In this document: one piece after another, positions 46,379 through 57,182 of the stretch | Layout: each line of letters starts with the position of its first letter | How positions within the stretch are numbered: position 1 is the first letter of the stretch | NCBI RefSeq assembly: GCF_020283565.1 | Contig: NC_060060.1 | Coordinates: 71,161,257 to 71,225,256 of the forward strand | Length of the DNA stretch: 64,000 nucleotides | Origin: Trifolium pratense | Lineage: Eukaryota > Streptophyta > Magnoliopsida > Fabales > Fabaceae | Reading direction: 5' to 3' | Program-made: the position numbers and the translations under genes | The notes under the pieces: model-generated | The model's input: the letters and a program-made list of their open reading frames with translations, nothing else | What the model was told of the DNA's origin: nothing | Databases searched by the model: none

Positions 46379-47094
46379 GGTGTGATTTTGATAGAAAAGT
46401 GTTTGAGTTTTATGGTTGAGAGAGAAGAGAGGTTAAGCTTTTTGTATGTTTGAGATTTGAATAATTGAGAGATAAGTGATTTAGGGTAGAGAAGAGGTGG
46501 TTATATAATTGATGAGAGAAGATGGAGAATTTTTCGCACAAATCATGGAAAGATCCGTTTGAAATTAAAAATCGTGGGATAATGGGCTTTTTGAAATGAT
46601 GAAGGTTGCAGGAATTGCAGACTAGCGGTTACTTGTTTAGGTGGAAAAGTAGTTTCCAATGGGCAATTCAGCGCGTGCATGTTACTCTCCTGACACAGCC
46701 TCAGTTATCTGCCAGATGGCAATAACTATTGTCTCTTCTGTTTACAGCTATCCTCCACTTGACCTTTACATCTTCTGACGCCAGCTAACCATCAACTTGA
46801 CAACCTAACGATCTGGTTCCATCTTTCAGTTGCATCACAACGAGCTAGTTTCCTTCTCCACAGGCAATTAGAATCAAGACACGACAATGACTGACTTGCC
46901 TTAAGTTATCTCATAACAGCTCTTGGTAACTTGTTACACTTAACCTGTCTTAGACAAACAAAACTAAAATATTTACATTAGTAATCTGGGTTGCCTCCTA
47001 GTAGTGCTTGGTTTTGAAAGTCCTTAGCCAGACTTATCAATTCTTATCAGGGCTCAGCAAGAATGGTGGTGACTCTCATCCTTGAGTTGTCACC
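46379..47094 (-). other. Spacer between Athila-like integrase and envelope-position ORF
   Basis: Non-coding; the part next to the ORF start (46380-46470) is pyrimidine-rich on the minus strand and resembles a leader. Nothing else is recognised. Confidence 0.45.
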
Positions 47095-47340
47095 CTAATA
47101 ATTTTTAACTCTTTGTCCATTAACTTTGAACTCTTGCCAAGTTGACTCATCAAGAAGATCTACAACACCATAAGGATAAATTTTCAAAAGTTTAAATGGG
47201 CCAGACCATCTTGATTTCAACTTGTCAGGAAATAACTTAAGCTTAGAGTTGTAGAGTAAAACATGTTGTCCTTCTACCAAAACTCTTTTTTGAATCTTTT
47301 TATCATGCTATAGGCTTAAGTCTTTTCCTTGTAAATCTCA
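47095..47340 (-). pseudogene. Athila-like integrase C-terminal fragment
   Basis: The last ~60 residues of a gypsy integrase: G-Q-H-V-L-L-Y-N-S, L-F-P-D-K-L-K-S-R-W-S-G-P-F and F-K-V-N-G-Q-R-V-K-N-Y, typical of Athila/Tat integrase ends. The sequence just upstream (47281-47340) continues the similarity in broken frames and then stops abruptly, so the 5' part of the element is missing. Confidence 0.75.
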
Positions 47341-47634
47341 GCAAGATAAAAAAATATAATGGCAATATAGTGGAAATATTTGATGTAAATTCTCATTGAT
47401 TTTTTGGTATCTGAAAGTTGAATCAATTATCTCCCGAAACATTATTTTCCTTACTTATATCTGTCTCTCGAACTTTCACACTTTCATCAGCAATCATCTT
47501 TAGTGTATATCTTTGTATTAAGGCGTGAAATTCAGATAATAAAAATCTAATTTTTAACTCATAATTTCTCTTTTCCATACAACATTAATTACATTTCTTA
47601 ATTTGTGTAATTTGTTCAAAGTGACTTACATTTT

Positions 47635-49255
47635 GGAACGGAGGGAGTATAAGAGAATATATACTCCCTCCGGTCCTATATATAAGATATTCATTATAGA
47701 ATTGATGTATGTAAACAATAGGCTTAATTAGTTAAATGGTCCTACTCTCATACCTTCCGCCAACCCCGGATTTACGTGGCTAGCTAAAAATAAATCACCA
47801 TCCCATCTCCAATCATTCAAATTCCATTCTCTAGACCTCTTTCCCATACTAGTCAATTCAGATGAACCACCAACACCATAAAAATGATAACCTTCACCAC
47901 CCAACAATTTAGTTAAAAGTACAAAATTAACAAATTAAAGTACAAAATTAACAACACAAATCAAAGTTACTAAGCTTCAATTTATCCCCAACAATCCAAA
48001 ATAAAATCAACATCTTGTGCTTTAACAATGTTTTTAGGATTTGGGTTTTTTGATTTAGATTCACATGAAAAACTTTGATTTTGGATTTTAATTTTCTCAG
48101 ATCTGCGTTTTGGTTGAAGGTTTATGAAGATGATGATAAATGTGAAAAAGAAATTTAAAAAGAAGATGAGAAATAGAGAAAAAGTTTAGTTGATAATGGT
48201 GCATTATTAGATATAGTGTACATTCAAAATTCAATGGCTATTTTTTTTCCCAATAAGATCAAATGGCTTAAATTAAAAGAAGTATTGAGATCTATGGTAG
48301 ACCACATGCAATAGTGGTCCACCTAATACATTTGGTGTTAAAAATTAACGGAAAGGACCATTGTGACTAACGGTCATATAGTTAAGGAAACAATCCAGAC
48401 CTTTTTTTTAAGGGACCATTATGAAACATAAAATTTCTTTAAGGAACCATTTAACTAATTAACCATAAATAATATTATAGTCTAGATACATCATTTTTAT
48501 AATGAATCTAAAAAGTGAAAGTTTTCTTATAGGACTAAAGGGAGTAATTTTTAAATTCATTGAGAATCTAATGTATTTCCTCTATATTATAGGCTAGATA
48601 TATATTAAATTCTCAATGTATCTAAAAAGTAGATGTTCTCAATGTAGTCAAACAGGTCATTTATTTTGAGACGGAGGGAGTAAGTATTTTTTTGACTAAG
48701 TTAAATACTACTCCCTCGAGTCCTAAATACTCTGGCCCTATATATAAGAAAAACTTTACTAGTTTTTATATTCATTATAGAATTGATGTATGTAAACAAT
48801 ATTATAGTCTAGATACATCATTTTTATAATGAATCTAAACAGTGAAAGTTTTCTTATACTCCCTCTAGTCCTAATTATAAGAGAACTTTTACTTTTTAGG
48901 TACATTGAAATGCTAATGTATCTAAACTATAATATAGTCCAAATACATTAGTTTTCCAATGTACCTAAAAAGTGGAGTATATAGGACTAGAGGGAGTAGT
49001 TTTTAAATTCAATGAGAATCTAATGTATTTCATCTATATTACAAGCTAGATACATTGAATTCTCAATGTATAAAAAAAGTATATTTTCTCGATGTAGTCA
49101 AACAAGTCATTTATTTTGGGATAGAGAGAGTAAGTTTTTTTTTGACTAAATTAAATACTACTCCCTCGAATCAGATTCTCAATGTATCTAATGTATTTAG
49201 TATATATTATAGGCTAGATACATTGAATTCTCAATGTATCTAAAAAGTAGATGTT
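47635..49255. mobile_element. Cluster of Stowaway-like MITE pieces
   Basis: Ends of the type TACTCCCTC... and ...GAGGGAGTA recur near 47646, 47665, 48540, 48680, 48710, 48860, 48995 and 49160, with TA at the borders. Between them are repeated blocks such as 'tctagatacatcatttttataatgaatc' and 'gaattctcaatgtatctaaaaagt'. This is a pile-up of related Stowaway-like MITEs and fragments directly upstream of the BURP gene; exact pairing of ends is uncertain. Confidence 0.65.
47721..48464. mobile_element. MITE with 22-base terminal inverted repeats, nested
   Basis: The left end GGCTTAATTAGTTAAATGGTCC and the right end, read in reverse as GGTTAATTAGTTAAATGGTTCC, form an inverted repeat. The related copy at 48790-48830 lacks this insert and shows the uninterrupted block, giving an empty-site comparison. 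AATA recurs beside both ends. Superfamily not certain. Confidence 0.65.
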
Positions 49256-49307
49256 CTAGTGTGTGTTTACATATGATTATTATTTGTCGTTTTTCTTCTC
49301 ATTCACC

Positions 49308-49316
49308 TATAAAAAG
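49308..49316 (+). promoter_or_regulatory. TATA box of the intact BURP gene
   Basis: TATAAAAAG, 58 bases before the start ATG at 49374, leaving room for a leader of about 30 bases. The MITE cluster ends only about 55 bases upstream. Confidence 0.6.
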
Positions 49317-49373
49317 CACACTTCTTTGTACTTCAATTCATCAGTATTCCAACAATAAGCATAGCAGTAAGAT

Positions 49374-52300
49374 ATGGCGCACAAAGTTGTTCTCTTTCTC
49401 CTCCCTTTTGTCTTGCTTTTCATCATTGTAAGTAGTTTACTTGCATACAATGCATTCATGCTTATCTCTTTACATTTATTTATTTTTTTTTTGAAATGGC
49501 TATTTGCGGTTTTGATAATTTATTTATAGTAGTCCGTCATTATTTTTCATTCTTTAGCACGCTCTTGATTATTGTGAGTTTACACAGAAGCGGAGCTAGT
49601 GGTGGCCCGGTCGGGCCACGGTCCACCCAAAATATTAGGAAATTACCATGATACCCATAGTACTTTTGTAGTGTTAATACTTTATATATCAGATTGGGCA
49701 AATTCAAGGTTGAAGGTGCCAACTTCCACTCCTGGTCACTTCCAGTTTTTGCATTTTGTTTATTTATTTATTTTTTTTAACAAAAAATCAACTTTCTTAA
49801 GCTTATTCGGAAAAAAAATGTTATTAAGCCACATTTTTCTAAAATATTTAATTTTGATGTGTATATAGAAAAATTAAAAATGTATAATTTCTATTTTCTC
49901 AAAAAAAAAACATTTAAAAATTAAAAATAATATGTTTTTTTTTTGTGAAGCATAAAAATAATATGGTTCTCGTATTTAATTTACATGTTATAATTTTTTG
50001 GCGGCCCACCCAAAAAAAAAATTCTGGCTCCACCACTGAGTTTACATTCATGCATGTTATATCTTTACATTTACAGTTTTCATCATTTTAATTAGTGCTG
50101 CTCTTGATCATAATGAGTTTATAATTTATAATTTGGGGTTGCTAACTTACGCCCACATATTTAGGTGGGAGTAAGTTAGCAAGTATACTCCACTTAGTTT
50201 TTACTAAAATATCATCTCTTATTTTAAAAATAGCATTTTCAAAAAAGAATACTTTTGTAATTTCCATTTATTTTTATATAAAAAACATATAAGAACCTCT
50301 TCTTTGTTAATAATTACTGTTTTTTCCATAACAGTTTTATCGCTATCTTTTTCAATTTATTTTGGTATACTTTTTTTTTTTGTCAAAAAAAAAAAATAGC
50401 AGCAAATGATCATTTTGTGCATAATACCATGAACGAAACTACTATATATTCTTTAACCTTTTTATTACCATAATTACAGTTGGTATTATTGACTAAGAAA
50501 AAAGAGTAGGTGAGTTTAAGTAAGTCTCACAATAATTAACACAAAAAATCTCACAAATAGAATATCACTGCCCGCAATAATGTAAGAAACGGTTATGATG
50601 TTTTTTTGAAAAAAATAACAAACTTACAAAATTACCCTTTTATTTAAAATTGGTTTTAACAATAGAAAGTGGGCTCTTGGTAAATAACAAGTGGGTGTAT
50701 GCTTTGCTAACTTACTCCCACATGTTTTAGGTGGGAGTAGCCCCTTTATAATTTATCTTAATTCATAGTTATTTTTTGACAAATGATAACTAGTGCACCT
50801 GATGCATTAGTTAAGAGTATATATTTTAAATTTTTTTCTTTAAAGTTGTATAGCCAAACACTTTCTTTAAAAATCTAAATTTTTATTTTCTCAATATACT
50901 TTTTTTTTAATTTCTTAATTAGTGCGGGGTGCACTAATTAGCAACACCCTTATTTTTTATCCTTGTGCTGCTCTTGATCATCGTGTTTACTTGCATGCAT
51001 GTTTGTATCTTTACATTTCATTTGCATTTATTTATCATATCCATCATCACTAGCTCACTTTCATCTTTATTAGCAATTGGGCTCGTTGAATTTATATTGC
51101 ATGCATGCTTTAATATCTTCCTCTTAAGTTGTTTTTATGTCCATTATATGTTTGATTTTGTAAAATGATGTTTATACTTTGTAAATATGTTCTCTATTTT
51201 TATTTTCTAAAATATTTGTTAATTTACCTTTTTAATAATAAAAAAAATATATATAACACTTTTGGAAAGAATAATTATGATCGAAAGAAGATGAAATGCT
51301 AGCGAGTAATGATGCATTTGTGAAAAATAATGAAAATATTTTTTTGACACATTTTTATTGTTTTTGAAATAATGCACATAATTGTTGATTTCAATAGTAT
51401 GTTATCTTATGCCGTTCACAAATAAAATTATCAACTTTTAAAATAGTGAATGATTTCACACAAACTAAACGGGCCTATATTATTCGTTATTTAAAATATG
51501 TATCTCATAATAAAACATTTGTGTTTGTATATTTGATCATATATATCATCCAAAACATGTAGTTAAATTGTTATTCGCTAATACTTATTTATTCAATTGC
51601 ATTGTAGAATGACCACAGAAGCTTTGCCAGAGATATGAAGATTCAGCAAGAGAATGAAAAACAAGCTGATCAACCTTATCTTGATGGTTGGTTGAAAGAT
51701 AGTCAAGTAAAGTCGACCCCCAACGCCAATCCAGCTTATCTTGATGGATGGTTAAAAGATGGCCAAAAAGCAAAATTCATCCCAAATGGCAACCAAGCTT
51801 ACATTGATGGATGGTTGAAAGATAACCAAGCTGAGAAGGCAAAATCCACCTTAAACTCCAACCAAGTTTACCTTGATGGCTGGTTGAAAGATAGCCAAAC
51901 AAAGTCGACTCGAAACTCCAACCAAGTTTACCTTGATGGATGGTTGAAAGATGGTCAAAAGGAGAAATCCAACCCCAACTCCAACCAAGTTTATCTTGAT
52001 GGCTGGTTGAAAGATAGCCAAGAAAAATCCAACCATAAATCCAATCAAATTTACGTTGATGGTTGGTTGAAAGACAACCAAGCAAAGTCGACCCCCAACT
52101 CCAACCAAGTTTACCTTGATGGATGGTTGAAAGATGGCCAAAAAGAAAAATCCAACCCCAACTCCAACCAAGCTTACCTTGATGGCTGGTTGAAAGATAG
52201 CCAAGAAAAATCCGACCATAACTCCAACCAAGTTTATCTTGATGGATGGTTGAAAGATGGCCAAAAGGAAACATCAACCCCTAACGCCAAGCAAGCCGAG

Positions 52301-53350
52301 AAAACAAAATCCACCCCTAACTCCAACCAAGTTTACCTTGATGGATGGTTGAAAGATAACCATGACAAATCCAACCCTAACTTCAATAATGTTTACCTTG
52401 ATGGCTGGTTGAAAGATGGCCAAAAAGTAATATCCACCCCGAACTCCAACCAAGCTTACCTTGATGGATGGTTGAAAGAAAGTCAAGCCGAGAAAGCAAA
52501 ATCCACCCCTGACTCCAAACAAGTTTATCTTGATGGATGGTTAAAAGATAGCCAAGTTGAAAAAACAAAAGCTACCCACATCTCGACTCAAGCTTACCTT
52601 GATGGTTTGTTGAAAAACTCACACGCAGAACCAATTGATAAATTATCTTCTAAAGTTGACCATACAGAGGCATTCAAGATGGCTTTTTTCGCTATAGAAG
52701 ATATGTATGCAGGGAATGTAATGACCTTGTCATTTCCTATCAGAGAATATGCTAATTTCTTGCCAAAAAAAGTAGCCGACTCCATTCCTTTATCCAAGTC
52801 ACAAGTACCAAGCCTTCTTCAACTATTTAAGCTTACAAAAGATTCTCCCCAAGGTGAAGACATGCAAGACATAATTGATCAATGTGAATCTCCACTACAA
52901 AAAGGGGAGACCAAAGCTTGTCCTACTTCAATCGAGTCTATGGTTGAATTTGTTCATAGTGTCATTGGTTCTGACGCCAAATATAACGTTCTCACAACTC
53001 AATACCCCACAACATCAGGTGCAGCTTTGCAGAACTACACCATTTTGAAAGTATCAAAGGATATCTATGCTCCTAAATGGGTAGCTTGTCACCCAAGGCC
53101 TTACCCTTATGCTCTTTACTATTGCCACTATCTAGACATAGGAAGCAGGATCTTCAAAGTTCTTCTAAAGGGTCAATATGGAGACACTATGGATGCTTTG
53201 GCCATTTGCCACCTAGACACATCTGACATGCCTCCTAATCATATCATATTCAAGTATCTTGGAATGAAGCCCGGGGAAGGTCCACTATGTCATTTCTTCC
53301 CTGTAAAGCACGTTGTTTGGGTGCCACTCCCATCAGAGGCCTCCAACTAA
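49374..53350 (+). CDS. BURP-domain protein with 14 YLDGW repeats (candidate burpitide cyclase precursor)
   Basis: Two exons, 49374-49427 and 51608-53350 (phase 0; donor GTAAGT, acceptor TTGCATTGTAG), giving 598 residues. Exon 1 is a signal peptide core (M-A-H-K-V-V-L-F-L-L-P-F-V-L-L-F-I-I), so the protein enters the secretory pathway. Residues ~40-355 are 14 tandem repeats with Y-L-D-G-W-L-K-D (one Y-I-D-G-W, one Y-V-D-G-W) plus a decayed last unit Y-L-D-G-L. Residues ~371-596 are a BURP domain: F-F...M-T-L-S-F-P at its start, a conserved Cys pair, then C-H-x10-C-H-x26-C-H-x25-C-H, the family signature. Known autocatalytic BURP cyclases use copper bound at such residues to crosslink Trp or Tyr in core peptides. 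Here the repeated Q-V/A-Y-L-D-G-W is the obvious core candidate. Alternatives: a cell-wall structural BURP protein (RD22 or PG1-beta-like) without cyclase activity. Confidence 0.9.
49585..50038. mobile_element. hAT-type MITE in BURP intron
   Basis: 454 bases flanked by the perfect 8-base duplication AGTTTACA (49577-49584 and 50039-50046). Ends CAGAAGCGGAGCTAG and, inverted, CAGTGGTGGAGCCAG form the terminal repeats. Eight-base duplications and CAG-type ends are hAT hallmarks. Confidence 0.85.
50135..50744. mobile_element. Mutator-like MITE in BURP intron
   Basis: 610 bases flanked by TTTATAATTT (50125-50134 and 50745-50754), compatible with a 9-10 base Mutator-type duplication. The ends start GGGGTTGCTAACTTAC; near each end is a hairpin built on CTAACTTAC...GTGGGAGTAAG. 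About ten bases are missing near the right end compared with the orthologous copy at 1-534. Confidence 0.7.
50785..50950. mobile_element. Possible small MITE with GCTAAYTAGTGCACC ends
   Basis: GATAACTAGTGCACC at the left is mirrored by GGTGCACTAATTAGC at the right. The left BURP copy keeps only the left end (near 575-600). Flanking duplication not clear. Confidence 0.4.
51675..52617 (+). repeat. In-frame minisatellite: 14 YLDGW repeats plus one decayed
   Basis: Coding repeat units of about 60-75 bases. The residues before the core Tyr run QP, PA, QA, QV, QV, QV, QI, QV, QA, QV, QV, NV, QA, QV, QA. Unit three is Y-I-D-G-W, unit seven Y-V-D-G-W, and the last Y-L-D-G-L. One core has been removed near 52298 by a 33-base deletion compared with the left gene copy. 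Confidence 0.9.
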
Positions 53351-55070
53351 AAAGAAAGGAACTAACTTATGTCTTTGTTGATTGTATTTCTGTGTCATTT
53401 TCTATGTTTTTCATTGTGTTTCTTTGTTGTTAATTTCTATGTATTATGAGATCTTGTTTCTATGTACTAGGTAAGCTACTAAATAAGGTTTTATCTCAAT
53501 GTAGTAAATCAGTTTGCTTAAAATAAACATCAAATTTGTCGGTGGAAGATTGAGTTGTCGTCTCTTTACTTTACTCTTTCAATTTTACTAGCTGTTATGT
53601 CATGAAACTCTTTCAATTTTACTAGCTTTTATGTCATGAAAGTGACATTTGTTGATAAATAAGTAGTAGAGACAACTCTATAATACAGGAACAACACGTT
53701 GTTAAAACAGAGAAACAACCAAAATCAACCTCACCAATATTAAGCTTCAATCTAATATACAAGACAAAGCACATCCTTATCAAAACAAACAAATAATACA
53801 ACCACAAAAGATTAATACACTATGGTTGTATTCATTGAATTGTTCTCTCCTATTTCTTTATAGTTTAACTTCTTGTTAAATTTATTTACCGTTTTGAGTA
53901 AGAAGACAAAGTTATTTAATGTTCTTGATTATAAACTTGTGTTTCATAATTATTTTTTTTACCAGAGTTAGAAACCCTTGTAATGATTAACCTCTATCAT
54001 CGATTTCCGACTCTGTAGACTTGTAAGCCTATGTCCCAACTTTCTTCTTCTAACTAAGAAAGCATAGACAAAATTTTAAATAAGGGTCGGCAGGACAAGA
54101 CTGGCCAAGCCATAACTTGAAAGGTAGCTTAGCCTTTAACCAAGTTGCCTTCAGTCGTAACATTGTAGACGAATTAGTGTGGTTAAGTTTACGTTTAAAA
54201 ATAATTGTGTCATCCACCGAAGAAATTATTGGGTTGAGTCGCAGACTAGATCGCTCTCTTTAAGACGTTTCGCGGCACTGCCCAAAATTGTGCAAGCAAA
54301 CTATCAATCACGTTGTCCGCAAGATAAAACAACCAAGTTACAACTGTATAGCGATTTACTACTGCACTGTAGAAATTGAGCAAGGAATACACCTTTGTTA
54401 ATGGTACTACCATACCACATGTATTGATACTACAATATCAATCAATAATGCACTGAGACCATTCTAATATGGTACTAAGATCAATCTCATATGATAACTA
54501 AAACCATTTTTAAGTCAAGGGAATTATGGTACTATGACCATTATTAATTTGAAAGAACTAATGATACTAAGATCACTTTAAAAATAAATTAATACTAATA
54601 TTAATATTAGTAACACACAACACATAAAATAAACTTCAATATTCTTTACACAATTAGGAACAAAAACTAATAAAAATCTCTTAATTTGCATAACCAAATA
54701 AAAAAAATCAATCAATTTGTTTATTCTAACTTTTCACATGACACAAGTCACTTAAGTTAAACTCAAAGTTTCAAATCTTTCATTACTTGAACAAGCCATA
54801 AACAGAATTCATTTTCCAAAACCTAGAATTAGTGTTAGCTAAATTAAACAAGTGGTCATCATATCATATCATATATTAATTAGCAAATAGCTTAAGGAAA
54901 TAATGACCTATCCAATTAATCAAATATGAAATGAATGAACTAAAACAGAATTTCAACATTTAACAATATAAAAAAAATAAAAATAAAAAAAAAACTCAAT
55001 TAACACACACTCATTAAAACAACCGATCGATAATGATGATTCTCAAATCATTTGTCATTACTAATCGTTA
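53351..55070 (+). other. 3' flank of the BURP gene and AT-rich spacer
   Basis: AATAAA at 53522-53527 is a plausible polyadenylation signal about 170 bases past the stop. From about 53600 to 55070 I see no gene, RNA or clear element; the stretch is AT-rich with short imperfect repeats of the 'gatactaagatca' kind at 54420-54600. Confidence 0.5.
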
Positions 55071-55160
55071 GTTGGTCTAGTGATGATTGCCACTGAATTT
55101 AGTAGGGAGGATCACGGTTCAATCCCCGCAACTGCGATCGGAAGGGGGCTGAAGTCACTT
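55066..55160 (+). mobile_element. tRNA-derived SINE head
   Basis: It contains an A-box-like GTTGGTCTAGTGA (55071-55083) and a B box GGTTCAATCCC (55116-55126), spaced as in a tRNA-type internal promoter, followed by 'gcaactgcgatcgg'. It cannot be folded into a convincing full tRNA, so a tRNA-derived SINE is more likely. Its body is cut at 55161 by an LTR. Confidence 0.5.
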
Positions 55161-56541
55161 TGTAACGACCCAATTTTCATATTATTAGTGTTAAAATATT
55201 TTATTGGCGTGGCATTTTAATTAAGTTAATAACTTGAGTTATTTACCGAGCACTTTAGTTATTAAGCGAGTAGTGAGAGTTAACGTGTTATTGGGCCAAA
55301 CCAATTGGGCTTGAGGCCCAATGGGCCTTGTGTGTGTGTGTGAGGGGCGCCCAAATGGGCATAGTGAGGGAGAGAATTCATTTCTCATTGTTCTTGTGAG
55401 TTCTAGAGAGAAGGGAGAGCTCAAGAGGAAAGCTAGGGCAAGGGAAAGTGAAGGGATTCAAGATCATCGTCGTGTTTTCTTCGAATCCAGGTATGAGAGT
55501 AGGTTCCATAATCGTGGGTGACTCGAGGAAGGGGAGAATGTCGATTTCTCCTGACCCGAACTTCCTCCACCCCATTTTCGTTTTAGCTTGGAATGGATTT
55601 TCTTGATGGAAAACGTTTCTAAGGTTCTTAACATGCTTAACATGCTTTTAACATGATGAATGAACGAATTTAATGGTTAAAAACGAGTTTTATGAAAGAT
55701 TAAACTCAAGAACTTTGTGTTCTTGAGAGTTTTGATGAAAAAGTGTTCAATCTTTACTTTTTCGATGTTTATGATGTAGATCTATGAAATGAACTGTCCT
55801 TTTGTGTTTATCCATGTTTGTTATGCTTGAATACAAACTCTTTTGGGATTTATAACATGAAAAATGGGATTTTTGGGTGATTGGAGTGGAAAACGCAAGT
55901 TCTGAGTTTTCATGACAGAAGGCGTTCGCAAGGCCTTCGCTCAGCTAGAGCGTGGCGAACAGCTCGCCACAGCTCGCCACGAGCAGGTGATCCACTGGTG
56001 TGGTTCGCTGAGGCTCACTGAACCTTCGCTCAGCGAACAGCTCGCTGATGCTCGCTGATGCTCGCTATGAGTCAGTAATTCTCTGGTAGTGTTCGCTGAG
56101 GCTCGCTACAGTTCGCTTAGCGAACAGTACTGGAACTTCAACTTTTTGTTGATGTTTGTAAGTGTAATTAGACACTTGTAACATGGTTTAATGGTATTCT
56201 TACATGATTGTTGATGCTTGTTGATGCTTATAATGCTCATTGCTAATCGTTAAATGATTGTTAATCGTGTATGAAGTATAAATGAAGAATATTAAGGTTT
56301 TGTTAATCTTAATGATGAAGTATGTTGGATAGTGTTCCACATAGTAAATGAAGAGCTTTAATTCATGAAAAACAAATACATGCATTCATGAATTAAATAG
56401 GATATTGGATATTCCAATAAAGAAGTATATCGGATTATATTTATCCGATAAAGAAGGATATTAGACTAATTGTGATAATTGATAATTGATTGTTTGAGTA
56501 TTCGATTATGTGTTTAAGAACTTATAATTGGATGATAGATG
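55161..56541 (+). mobile_element. LTR (partial) of TGWAACGACCC gypsy family
   Basis: It starts TGTAACGACCC and matches the fragment at 40111-40939 over its first ~650 bases. It carries a GCTCGCT-rich repeat at about 55920-56130. It is interrupted at 56542 by a truncated Sirevirus; its right end is not found in the window. Confidence 0.7.
55920..56130 (+). repeat. GCTCGCTGA/TTCGCTCAGCGAACAG degenerate tandem repeat
   Basis: Many copies of GCTCGCTGATGC, GTTCGCTGAGG and GCGAACAGCTCGC on both orientations, GC-rich against an AT-rich background and able to form hairpins (TTCGCTCAGCGAA). It lies within the gypsy LTR. Confidence 0.75.
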
Positions 56542-57074
56542 TGTTGGAACAAAATTGATTTAAAAATGTTTGCCCCTAAATCTATTAAGGTTTTGATGAT
56601 AACAAAGTATTAATATACAATTGGAAGGACTAAAAATAAAAAAAACTACTATTACACCCGCTCGAACAATTCATATTTGCGAATACAAGCTCTGAACCTC
56701 TGAACTAGTGTTTTTAACTCTTAGTCCAAATACTTTGTGCTCATTGTATTTGTTTATTAAGGTTCTCTTAGAGCAGTTGTATTCTTTCAACAACTTTATT
56801 ATCTCTGTTTTGAGAAGTCTTAAGCTTGTGTGCTTGAGCATAGTTGTGAAGTCTCTTGCTTGTGTGCTTGAGCATTTGTAATCTTGTGTGATTATAGTGA
56901 AATCCCTTGGAAGTGCAAGGGGACTGGACTACTCTCGTTTTGTGAGAGGAACCAGTATAAATTGCTTGTGTGCTTTCTCTCTCTCTTATCTTATTATTGT
57001 GATTTTTATCCGCTGCCAACTTAGTTAAGTTAAGAACTTTGAAAAAGTTTCAACTTGGCTAAAACACAATTCAA

Positions 57075-57091
57075 CCCCCCCCCCCCCCCCC
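57075..57091 (+). repeat. Run of 17 C residues in the LTR
   Basis: Elements of the same family at 27575 and 38731 have 8 at this place. The length is likely unstable in the genome or in sequencing. Confidence 0.85.
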
Positions 57092-57115
57092 TTCTTGTGT
57101 TTTCACACCTTCAAT

Positions 57116-57127
57116 TGGTATCAGAGC
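57116..57127 (+). promoter_or_regulatory. Primer binding site of element 4
   Basis: TGGTATCAGAGC, perfect complement of the initiator tRNA-Met end, two bases after the LTR. Confidence 0.9.
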
Positions 57128-57182
57128 ACTGGTCTGTTACTTTCACTTAACAGTGAGACAGTAAAGATCTTGTGAAAACATT

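Larger units (their letters stand above)
49428..51607 (+). other. Intron of the intact BURP gene
   Basis: 2180 bases, GT...AG, splitting signal peptide from mature protein. It carries a hAT MITE (49585-50038), a Mutator-like MITE (50135-50744) and probably a third small element. No gene inside. Confidence 0.85.

Noticed and set aside
2024..49373. Remainder of the left BURP gene beyond the retroelement nest
   Set aside because: I looked for the CH-motif domain in all frames between the two copies and found none; the right copy has its own exon 1, so it is not simply the continuation.
55066..55140. Functional tRNA gene
   Set aside because: A and B box-like motifs are present but no proper acceptor stem or anticodon arm can be drawn; a tRNA-derived SINE fits better.
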